This document shows, piece by piece, positions 8,833 to 16,163 of a stretch of DNA of 64,000 bases; the first letter of the stretch is position 1; each line of letters begins with the position of its first letter. The stretch is from Streptomyces eurocidicus (lineage in GTDB: Bacteria; Actinomycetota; Actinomycetes; Streptomycetales; Streptomycetaceae): positions 372,001-436,000 of the forward strand of contig NZ_LGUI01000008.1 in assembly GCF_002891295.1 (NCBI RefSeq), in the 5' to 3' direction. The translations under genes and the position numbers were made by a program. The notes under the pieces are model-generated. The model searched no databases. It saw only the letters and a list, made by a program, of their open reading frames with translations, and was not told the origin of the DNA.

Positions 8833-11049
8833 GTGGCCACGTTCCTCTACAAAATAGGCAGACTCGCCTACCGGCGCCGCTGGTACTTCGCCCTCACCTG
8901 GCTGTTGCTGCTGGTGCTGGCCGGGGCCGGCGCCGCCACGGCGTCCAAGTCCACCAACAACGACTTCTCCATACCCGGCACCGAGGCGCAGCAGGCGTTC
9001 GACCTGCTGGAGAAGCGCTTCCCGGGCAACAACGAGCAGAACGCGAGCGCCCGCGTCGTCTTCAAGGCGCCGGAGGGCCAGAAGCTCACCGACGCCAAGA
9101 ACAAGGCGGCCGTCGAGAAGGTCATCGGCGACCTCAAGCGCAGCCCGCAGGTGGCCGTGGCCGTCGACCCGTTCGCCGGCCGGTCCGTCAACCCGTCCGG
9201 GACCACCGGCTACGCCTCCGTCGCGTACAAGGTCAAGGCCATGGACCTGGAGGAGTCCTCGCGCGACGAGCTCAAGGACGCCGCGCAGGACGGCCGGGAC
9301 GCGGGCCTGACCGTGGAGGTCGGCGGCAGCGTGCTGCAGTCGATGCCCGAAGGCGGCTCGGAGGCCATCGGCATCGCGGTGTCGGCGGTCGTCCTGCTGA
9401 TCACCTTCGGCTCGCTCGTCGCGGCCGGTCTGCCGCTGCTGACCGCCATCATCGGCGTGGGCATCGGCGTCTCCTCGATCGCCGCGCTGGCGCCGGTCCT
9501 GGACCTCTCCAGCAACACCTCCACGCTGGCCCTGATGATCGGTCTCGCGGTCGGCATCGACTACGCGCTGTTCATCGTCTCCCGCTACCGCGCGGAGCTC
9601 GCCGAGGGCCGTGAGCGGGAGGAGGCCGCCGGCCGGGCCGTCGGCACCGCCGGTTCCGCCGTCGTCTTCGCCGGCCTCACGGTCGTCATCGCGCTGGCCG
9701 GCCTCGCGGTCGTCAACATCCCGATGCTGACGAAGATGGGCATGGCGGCCGCCGGTACGGTCGCCATCGCCGTCCTCATCGCGCTCACCTTCATCCCGGC
9801 CCTGCTGGGCTTCGCGGGCAAGCAGGTGCTGGCCCGCAAGGTCCGCAAGGCGAAGCCGGGCGCGGCCGGCGAGGACAAGGCGAACATGGGCACCCGCTGG
9901 GCCCGTCTCGTGCTGCGCAAGCCGGTGCTGGTCCTGCTGATCGGTGTGCTCGGCCTGGGCGCGATGGCCGTGCCCGCCGCCTCCCTGGAGCTGGGCCTGC
10001 CGGACGACGGCGCCGCCTCCAAGAGCACCACCCAGCGCAAGGCGTACGACCTGCTGTCCGAGGGCTTCGGCCCCGGCTTCAACGGTCCCCTGATGGTCGT
10101 CGGCGACGTGGCCGGCGCCAAGGACCCCAAGGGCGCGATGGACAAGGTCCAGAACACCCTGAAGGGCCTGGACAACGTCGCGACGGTCACGCCGGCGCAG
10201 TTCAACAAGGCCGGGGACGCGGCCACCCTGCTGGTCGTGCCGAAGTCCAAGCCGACCAGCGTCGCGACCGAGGACCTGGTCCACGAGATCCGTGACAAGG
10301 GCGCCAAGGCGGGCTCCGACGAGGGTGCGAAGGTGCTCGTCACCGGTGCGACGGCGATGAACATCGACGTCTCGCAGAAGCTCAACGACGCGCTGCTGCC
10401 GTATCTGGCGCTCGTCGTCGGCCTGGCCTTCCTCCTGCTGATGGTCGTCTTCCGGTCCGTGCTCGTCCCGCTGAAGGCGGCGCTGGGCTTCCTGCTGTCC
10501 GTGGTCGCGGCCCTCGGTGCCGTCGTCGCGGTCTTCCAGTGGGGCTGGCTCGGCTCGCTCTTCGGGGTCGAGGAGACCGGCCCGATCATGAGCATGATGC
10601 CGATCTTCATGGTGGGTGTCGTCTTCGGTCTCGCGATGGACTACGAGGTCTTCCTCGTGACCCGGATGCGGGAGGCGTACGTCCACGGCGAGCGCCCCGG
10701 CCAGGCCGTCGTGACCGGCTTCAAGCACGGCGCGCGGGTCGTCACGGCCGCCGCCATCATCATGATCAGCGTCTTCGCCGGCTTCATCGGCTCCTCGGAG
10801 CAGATGATCAAGATGATCGGCTTCGGTCTGGCCATCGCCGTCTTCTTCGACGCGTTCATCGTCCGGATGGCGATCGTCCCGGCCGTCCTCGCCCTGCTCG
10901 GCAAGGCCGCCTGGTGGCTGCCCGGCTGGCTCGGCAAGGTGCTGCCCAACGTGGACGTCGAGGGCGAGAAGCTCCAGGCCCAGCTCACCGACCGGGCCCC
11001 GGAGCGGGCCGCGGACCGTGAGCCGGTGCGGGAGCCGAGCGGCGTCTGA
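8833..11049 (+). CDS. MMPL family membrane transporter
   Basis: A 738-aa RND-superfamily MMPL protein, predicted to export lipids or hydrophobic compounds using the proton gradient. It has two repeats, each one TM helix, an extracellular domain, then five to six TM helices. The first TM follows the basic start YRRRWYFALTW. The Asp-Tyr pairs GIDYALFIVSRYR and AMDYEVFLVTRMRE in the TM4-type helices of both halves are the family's proton-relay signature. Start GTG at 8833. The C-terminal 40 residues are charged and cytoplasmic. It ends at a strong terminator. Confidence 0.92.
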   Translation: MATFLYKIGRLAYRRRWYFALTWLLLLVLAGAGAATASKSTNNDFSIPGTEAQQAFDLLEKRFPGNNEQNASARVVFKAPEGQKLTDAKNKAAVEKVIGDLKRSPQVAVAVDPFAGRSVNPSGTTGYASVAYKVKAMDLEESSRDELKDAAQDGRDAGLTVEVGGSVLQSMPEGGSEAIGIAVSAVVLLITFGSLVAAGLPLLTAIIGVGIGVSSIAALAPVLDLSSNTSTLALMIGLAVGIDYALFIVSRYRAELAEGREREEAAGRAVGTAGSAVVFAGLTVVIALAGLAVVNIPMLTKMGMAAAGTVAIAVLIALTFIPALLGFAGKQVLARKVRKAKPGAAGEDKANMGTRWARLVLRKPVLVLLIGVLGLGAMAVPAASLELGLPDDGAASKSTTQRKAYDLLSEGFGPGFNGPLMVVGDVAGAKDPKGAMDKVQNTLKGLDNVATVTPAQFNKAGDAATLLVVPKSKPTSVATEDLVHEIRDKGAKAGSDEGAKVLVTGATAMNIDVSQKLNDALLPYLALVVGLAFLLLMVVFRSVLVPLKAALGFLLSVVAALGAVVAVFQWGWLGSLFGVEETGPIMSMMPIFMVGVVFGLAMDYEVFLVTRMREAYVHGERPGQAVVTGFKHGARVVTAAAIIMISVFAGFIGSSEQMIKMIGFGLAIAVFFDAFIVRMAIVPAVLALLGKAAWWLPGWLGKVLPNVDVEGEKLQAQLTDRAPERAADREPVREPSGV

Positions 11050-11070
11050 CGGCTTCCCCTTCAGCACGAC

Positions 11071-11110
11071 GGCCCGGTGGGCCTCCTGTTCCCAGGAGGC
11101 CCACCGGGCC
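11071..11110 (+). terminator. Rho-independent-type terminator of the MMPL gene
   Basis: A perfect 18-bp stem (11071-11088 with 11093-11110), loop TTCC, followed by a short CTTTT tract, 21 nt after the transporter stop. Confidence 0.85.
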
Positions 11111-11243
11111 TCCGCTTTTCCCGGTCCACCTTTTTGTGGTCTACGCCATGTGAGGGAACCGTTGGTCCCTAAACGGGCGTTTTCTTAAGTCCACACACGT
11201 TGTGGGCGCGATCGGGGGCGCGTGTGACGGAAAGGGCTCCACG

Positions 11244-12440
11244 TTGAACCTGCTCGATGTGCTTCTCATGCTGATCGTCGTCGCCTACGCGGTCTCCGGC
11301 TTCCGGCGCGGCCTGATCGCCGGAGTGGTGCTGTTCGCCGGGTTCCTCGGCGGCGCGGTGCTGGGCGTGCTGGCGCTGCCGTACGCCCTGGAGCCCTTCA
11401 CCGCCGGCACCTCGACGGCCGCGATCGTCGCCGTCCTCGTCGTCCTGCTGCCCGCCGCGGTCGGCCACGCCCTGGCCGGGCGGCTGGCCTGGCAGCTGCG
11501 CCGCAGGCTGACCTGGGCGCCCGTGCGCGGGGTGGACGGGATCGGCGGCGCGGCCGTCAACTCGCTGGCGGTGCTCCTCGTGGGCTGGGTCGCCGCGAGC
11601 GTCCTCGTCTCCGCGAACTCCACCCTCCTGACGAAGGAGATCAAGGACTCGACGCTGCTGGGCGCCGTCCAGAAGGCCATGCCCGAACAGGCGCCCACCT
11701 GGTTCAGCCGCACGACGGACGCGCTGTCCGGGGCCGGTTTCCCCCAGGTCTTCAACCCGTTCGAGAACGAACCGGCCACCGGCGTGGCCAAGCCCTCCGG
11801 CGAAGCGGTCACCGTCGCCGCGACGCGCGCCGCGCGCGAGAGCGTCGTCAAGGTCGAGGGCGTCGCCGACGTCGGCGACGGCCGCCGGGGCCAGGAGGGC
11901 AGCGGCTTTGTCTACGCGGCCCGCCATGTGATGACCAACGCCCATGTGGTCGCCGGGGTCGACCGGCCGACCGTGCGGATCGGCGGCGTCGGCAAGGCGT
12001 ACCCGGCGAAGGTCGTGCTCTTCGACCCCAGGACGGACGTGGCCGTCCTCGACGTCCCCGGCCTGAACGCCCCCGTCCTCCCCTTCGACAAGACCGCCAA
12101 GCGCGGCGACGCGGCCGTCGTCGCGGGCTTCCCCGAGAACGGCGGCCTCGACCTGCGCGCCGCGACCGTAGCCAACGAGGTCCGCGCCAAGGGCCAGGAC
12201 ATCTACGGCGACGGCGTCACCACCCGCACCGTCTACTCCGTCCGCTCCACCATCCGCCCCGGCAACTCCGGCGGCCCCCTCCTCACCCCCACCGGCAAGG
12301 TCTACGGCGTCGTCTTCGCCCGCTCCACATCCGACCTGGAGACCGGCTACGTCCTGACCGCCGACCAGGTCACGAACGCGGCGGCCCGGGCGGCGACGGC
12401 CACGACGGCGGTGGACACGGGGAGCCGGGCGGCGTTGTGA
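11244..12440 (+). CDS. MarP-like membrane-anchored serine protease (CvpA + trypsin)
   Basis: About 398 aa. Residues 1-120 hold four hydrophobic segments of the CvpA/colicin V type; the C-terminal 200 residues are a trypsin-like domain with His in TNAHVV, Asp in RTDVAVLDV and Ser in GNSGGPL. Mycobacterial MarP, with the same architecture, is a periplasmic protease needed for acid and oxidative stress resistance. I prefer the TTG at 11244, which gives the family-typical LNLLDVLLML start after an AAAGGG; a GTG at 11202 would add 14 non-conserved residues. Confidence 0.87.
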   Translation: MNLLDVLLMLIVVAYAVSGFRRGLIAGVVLFAGFLGGAVLGVLALPYALEPFTAGTSTAAIVAVLVVLLPAAVGHALAGRLAWQLRRRLTWAPVRGVDGIGGAAVNSLAVLLVGWVAASVLVSANSTLLTKEIKDSTLLGAVQKAMPEQAPTWFSRTTDALSGAGFPQVFNPFENEPATGVAKPSGEAVTVAATRAARESVVKVEGVADVGDGRRGQEGSGFVYAARHVMTNAHVVAGVDRPTVRIGGVGKAYPAKVVLFDPRTDVAVLDVPGLNAPVLPFDKTAKRGDAAVVAGFPENGGLDLRAATVANEVRAKGQDIYGDGVTTRTVYSVRSTIRPGNSGGPLLTPTGKVYGVVFARSTSDLETGYVLTADQVTNAAARAATATTAVDTGSRAAL

Positions 12441-12462
12441 CGGTGCCGCCGGCACGGAGGGG

Positions 12463-12675
12463 TCACTCGTTCCGCGGGCCCGGATCCTCGCCGTAGACGG
12501 GCATGGCACCGCCCATGACGACCAGGCCGGTGGACCGCGCGGGGGGCGGCGGGGCCGCGAGCAGTACGCTCACTTCTCTGCCGCACCGTCCGCAGGGTGC
12601 CCTGCCGTCCAGCCACAGGACGATGCGCTCGCATCCCTTGCACTTCACGGGCTCGCCCCCGGACTCGGCGGACAT
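12463..12675 (-). CDS. Small zinc-ribbon protein
   Basis: A 70-aa protein with two CxxC pairs (CKGC and CGRC, residues about 12-33), expected to bind one zinc ion; the rest is Pro/Ala rich. The start at 12675 has GGAGG 8 nt upstream on the minus strand; an ATG two codons earlier lies too close to that RBS. Function unknown. It converges on the MarP-like gene. Confidence 0.65.
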   Translation of the reverse strand: MSAESGGEPVKCKGCERIVLWLDGRAPCGRCGREVSVLLAAPPPPARSTGLVVMGGAMPVYGEDPGPRNE

Positions 12676-12877
12676 GGTCATCCCCTCCCGTCGGTAGGGG
12701 CGGGTGCCCGCGTTCCCGATTCGGCCGGTCTCGTCATGGTGAGGTCCTCCCAAGGCGTCACGTGCGGTGTCGCCTCCACCATGGGGTCCCGTGCGGGACG
12801 TATCGACGGACTTTCAGGGACAGTTGGATCGCCTGGGCGGTAGCTTGGAAACGTCCTAAACGTCCGAGGGAGAGCCC

Positions 12878-13639
12878 TTGAACACTGCCCTGCGGTCGGC
12901 TATGGCCGATGCCGGACTCTCGTCACGGCAACTCGCCTTGCGGGTCGGGGTGTCGGGAAAGACCGTCGAGCGCTGGATCAGCGACCCGGAGCTGACCCCG
13001 CACCCGAGGAATCGCCATGACGTCTGCGCGGCGCTGGGAGTTGACGAAGACATGCTGTGGCCCAAGGCCGTCAAGGAACGGATCAAGGCGGGGACGGACA
13101 GGGAGATCGTCCGCAGCTATCCCTACCGGTCCGCGTGCCCGTCCACCGTCTGGGGAGATCTGGTCGACGCCGCCGAGGAGGAGCTGCTCTTCGCCGGGTT
13201 CACGAACTACTTCCTCTGGCTCGACCAACCCGACTTCGTCGGCACGCTGCGCCGCAAACTGAAGCAGGGCTGCCGGGTCCGCTTCCTCCTCGGCGACCCG
13301 GCCGGAGAAGTCACCCGGCAGCGCGAACAGATCGAGGATGTCGCCCTCCAGGTCTCCACCCGCATCAGGATCACCCTGGAACACCTGGAGAAACTCGGCC
13401 CGGCCGAAAACCTGGAGACCCGCTTCTCGGCGCCGCCGGACGCGACCAACCACGTATCGCTGTCCGTCTTCCGCTTCGACGACCAGGCGCTGGTCACCCC
13501 GCACCTGGCCCGCCTGGTCGGCCACGACTCACCCCTGCTGCACCTGCGCCGCCACGGCGAAGGCGGCATGTTCTCCCGGTTCGCCGAACACGGCGAGGAA
13601 CTCTGGTCGCGGGGGGTGCCGGTGGTTCAGGGGCGGTAG
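12878..13639 (+). CDS. XRE-type regulator with C-terminal DUF5919-like domain
   Basis: A 253-aa protein. Residues 1-60 are a Cro/XRE HTH (LSSRQLALRVGVSGKTVERW). Residues about 85-250 match the domain I remember following XRE HTHs in Streptomyces (DUF5919-like: WGDLVDAAEEELLFAG, the loop CRVRFLLGDP, and FRFDDQALVTPHLARL near the end). The start is TTG with GAGGGA 7 nt upstream. A 6-bp dyad (GTCCCG/CGGGAC, 12786-12799) and a repeated ACGTCC lie in the upstream gap. Target genes unknown. Confidence 0.75.
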   Translation: MNTALRSAMADAGLSSRQLALRVGVSGKTVERWISDPELTPHPRNRHDVCAALGVDEDMLWPKAVKERIKAGTDREIVRSYPYRSACPSTVWGDLVDAAEEELLFAGFTNYFLWLDQPDFVGTLRRKLKQGCRVRFLLGDPAGEVTRQREQIEDVALQVSTRIRITLEHLEKLGPAENLETRFSAPPDATNHVSLSVFRFDDQALVTPHLARLVGHDSPLLHLRRHGEGGMFSRFAEHGEELWSRGVPVVQGR

Positions 13640-13932
13640 TCACCGGACGGGGAGGCTGAAGGAAGAGCGGGCCTCGTAGGCAGTGGCCGAAGGCGATGTC
13701 TCCGCCCCATGCGAGGGTCGCCGCCGCGTGGGCGGTTCTTCCTGAGAGCCGGGTGGTGTCGCGGTCAGCGGCCGGGGCGGCGACGACCAGGGAGTTGGGC
13801 TCAGGGGCGGTGGGGTCGTCGTAGTACGTACTCGGTACGGGCCACGGGCGCCCCCCCGGCTCGGGCCGTCGCGTTGAGAGAGGAGGCCCCGCCCGTGCAC
13901 CGAGGCGTGCGAGCGGGGCCGAGGAGGGCTCT
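13640..13932. other. Gap with no recognisable gene
   Basis: Open frames here lack protein-like composition and good RBSs. It separates a plus-strand regulator from a minus-strand pair of tiny genes, and its right half probably carries their transcription stop. A short AGTACGTACT palindrome lies at 13823-13832. Confidence 0.4.
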
Positions 13933-14118
13933 TCAGACGAGGCTGATTCCGGCTTGGGCCTTGATGGTGTCCACGGCGTCATCGGTCAGCCATCGCAGGG
14001 GAACCACGGTCCACCTGTCACGTTTGCGCATGACCACGGCTCTGCCGTCCCTGGTGGTCTCGCACCGCATGAAGCCCTGCTCCCTCAGGTCCTGAATCAG
14101 ATCCTCGCCACGCTTCAT
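13933..14118 (-). CDS. Small basic hypothetical protein
   Basis: 61 aa: a basic N-terminus (MKRGEDLIQDLREQGF), a beta-like stretch of alternating charged and hydrophobic residues, and a short C-terminal helix. It starts inside the stop codon of the upstream 48-aa gene (ATGA, 14115-14118), so the two are translationally coupled. It is near the size of small DNA-binding or antitoxin-like proteins, but I recognise no family. Confidence 0.6.
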   Translation of the reverse strand: MKRGEDLIQDLREQGFMRCETTRDGRAVVMRKRDRWTVVPLRWLTDDAVDTIKAQAGISLV

Positions 14119-14261
14119 TTCCCGTCCCGGTCCTTGTCATCGGCCGCTGCGCTGTGAACGTCACCGTTCTGAGAGACCCGGGTGTCGGGATCCGTCGCCT
14201 GATCCTGGTTGGCCTGAGGGTCCCAGGGCTCCCCCGCGTTCTCGAATTCCTTCCTACCCAT
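14115..14261 (-). CDS. 48-aa hydrophilic protein, coupled to next gene
   Basis: 48 aa, almost all charged or polar (Asp, Asn, Gln, Lys), probably disordered. The start at 14261 has AAGGAG about 10 nt upstream. The coupled 61-aa gene follows. Together they lie downstream of the XRE/DUF5753 regulator gene on the same strand. Confidence 0.6.
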   Translation of the reverse strand: MGRKEFENAGEPWDPQANQDQATDPDTRVSQNGDVHSAAADDKDRDGK

Positions 14262-14397
14262 TTTCCCGTGCTCCTTCCGTCCGGCCCTGTGCCGGCACAG
14301 GGCCGTTGGGTGTGGCGGGCGCATTCGTTCCGCCGGACCGAGACGCTAGGGACCGGAGGGGGCCGGGCTCCAGGAACTTGCGGTTTCTTGCGCGGTT

Positions 14398-15240
14398 TCA
14401 CCCGACGGCATCGATGGCCGCGGTGATCAAAGCCCGGGCGCGTGGCCCGTAAACGGCCATGCCGGACAGCTCGTTGAAGGCTTTGGCGTACTCGGCGATC
14501 TCGCGCGGCTGCACCACGTTGATTTTGGCCGTCAGGTTCTCGACGGCGACCCGCCGATTGTCGAACAGATAGAACGCCTCCAGCGGCCACACCGTCCTCC
14601 GGGCCGTCGAAGGGATGACTCCCAACGAGACGGACGCGAGCGGCATCAGCGAGAGAAGGTGCCTGAGCTGCCCGGCCATGGTCGCGGGTTCTCCGATACG
14701 GGTACGGAGCACCCATTCCTCGATCAGCACGGCGAAGCGGTGCCCGCCCTCGTGCAGGAGGCGGCTTCTGGCCATCCGGGCCGGTACGGCCTCGGCGACA
14801 TCATCGGGCGTTTCCTGGAAGCGGGTGATCGACCGCATGAGGGCCGTGGCGTAATCGGAAGTCTGGAAGAAGCCCGGGATCACGTTGGAGACATAGATCC
14901 GGAACAGAGAGGTCTTCTCATAGCCGCCGATGAGCCGCTCCTGCGCCTGCCGCAGCCCGGTGCGGTGGCGTCTGCGCCACTCGACATACATGGAGTCGGC
15001 CGCTCGCGCGGTCGCGATCAGGTCGGCCGCCTGGTCGGCCGCCCCGCAGGCGGCACACCACGCGCGGATGTCGGCGTCGCTCGGCGTGGTCCTGCCGTTC
15101 TGGATACGGCTCGTCTTGGCGGCGTGCCAGCCGCACCGGGCAGACAACTCGGCCCCGGTGAGACCCGCGTCCCTGCGGATCTCCACCAGGCGGTCGGCGA
15201 GGGCTTTCCTCGCCGTGACGCTGGAAGAAAGGGTCGACAT
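14398..15240 (-). CDS. XRE regulator with DUF5753
   Basis: A 280-aa protein of the large Streptomyces family typified by WhiJ-like regulators. The Cro/XRE HTH is at residues about 15-70 (LTGAELSARCGWHAAKTSRI); residues about 95-275 form DUF5753, including the characteristic IYVSNVIPGFFQTSDYA and YLFDNRRVAVE. Such regulators are normally paired with small DUF397 or DUF6879 partners, and remnants of two lie just upstream in the same orientation, both now broken. RBS weak; the start is 28 nt after the pseudogene stop. Confidence 0.85.
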   Translation of the reverse strand: MSTLSSSVTARKALADRLVEIRRDAGLTGAELSARCGWHAAKTSRIQNGRTTPSDADIRAWCAACGAADQAADLIATARAADSMYVEWRRRHRTGLRQAQERLIGGYEKTSLFRIYVSNVIPGFFQTSDYATALMRSITRFQETPDDVAEAVPARMARSRLLHEGGHRFAVLIEEWVLRTRIGEPATMAGQLRHLLSLMPLASVSLGVIPSTARRTVWPLEAFYLFDNRRVAVENLTAKINVVQPREIAEYAKAFNELSGMAVYGPRARALITAAIDAVG

Positions 15241-15268
15241 CTACTGACCGCCCGGTGCTCGCAGGTGT

Positions 15269-15799
15269 TCAGACGACGTATCTCTCGTGCAGGATGCCAC
15301 GCTCCCACACCACTTCGAATGCCGAGGCACAGAGCCTGGCCACGGCAGGGTCACCCGTCATCTCGCACCGGGGGTCGGCCCAGTCTCCGTCCCCGGTGAA
15401 TATGTTGAACCGAACGAGACGTCCGTCAAACAGCCAGAAGTCGGCCCCGGGCAGGGCCACATCGAGCGCCTTGCGCCTGGGCAGCCACCGGACCAGCTCC
15501 CCAGCGGCAAGGTTCACCGGGGTCGAGGCGTGTTCATACCTGATGTATTCCGTCACCGGCTCCGAGACGATGCGCGCCCGGCGCGCGACTACACCCCGTG
15601 CGACGGTCTCCCGTACCAGCGGCACCCAGCCGGACCAGTTCTCCGACTCCGGATCGAGGTCCAACTCGCCTGTGATTCTCTACTGTTCGAACTCATCGGG
15701 TTCGCCGACGACGCCGTAGTTGTCACGCATCTCCAGGTGGACCGCTGTCCTCTGTGCGCTCTTGAGCAGCGTCGGGAAGTCCGGCACGTTCTGCGGCAT
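15269..15799 (-). pseudogene. DUF6879 family protein, interrupted by in-frame TAG
   Basis: Translated through one stop, this is a full 176-residue DUF6879-type protein, the usual partner of XRE/DUF5753 regulators. It starts at ATG 15799 with GAGGAAGG upstream and contains ARRARIVSEPVTEYIRYEH. Codon 40 (15682-15680) is TAG where the family normally has Trp, so a single TGG-to-TAG change explains it. The frame is otherwise intact. A TTG at 15664 could start a 131-aa C-terminal fragment, but it has no evident RBS. Sequencing error or amber readthrough remain possible. Confidence 0.75.
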
Positions 15800-16035
15800 C
15801 GCACGCCTTCCTCAGTACCGGCACCATCCGCGCCGGGATGGAGATCACCGACTCATGCGCCGGGATCCCCACAGCATGGCCAGGAACCCACTCCGTGCTG
15901 CCGGTCTCTTCCACGAGAGCGTCGTCAGCGGTCACACCTTTGGACGATGATCCTCTGCTTGCCGTGGTGCACTCAGACCGTAGGGGATCCCTCCTCCTTC
16001 GTTTCGGGGTCCATCCCGATGAAATCCAGTGGCAT
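15723..16035 (-). pseudogene. Small XRE-cassette partner, nonsense plus frameshift
   Basis: The reading begins MPLDFIGMDPETKEEGSPTV (ATG 16035, RBS GGGAGA), then hits TGA at 15975-15973 where relatives I remember have Trp after SPTV. Eight to twelve codons on, one extra base near 15934-15936 shifts the frame; removing it gives a continuous ADDALVEETGSTEW and IPAHESVISIPARMVPVLRK, the conserved C-terminal half. The total length of 313 nt is 3n+1, as expected. The 3' end overlaps the DUF6879 start by 77 nt. Two independent lesions make a sequencing artefact less likely. Confidence 0.65.
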
Positions 16036-16163
16036 GCGGATCTCCCACAACCAGTAGGGATGTGCTCGACTGCATGACCATTGACCGGGTGGTGTGGAGA
16101 CGTCAAGGGCGCATACGCGACACTTCGAGCGCTCAAGTGAAGCTCGTGCCCCCGGGCACAGGC

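Noticed and set aside
8674..11067. 797-codon frame antisense to the MMPL gene
   Set aside because: Asp/Gly/His-rich composition typical of antisense frames in high-GC DNA; no domain and no RBS.
12676..12753. Upstream extension of the small zinc-ribbon gene
   Set aside because: The added residues are not protein-like, while a good RBS supports the start at 12675.
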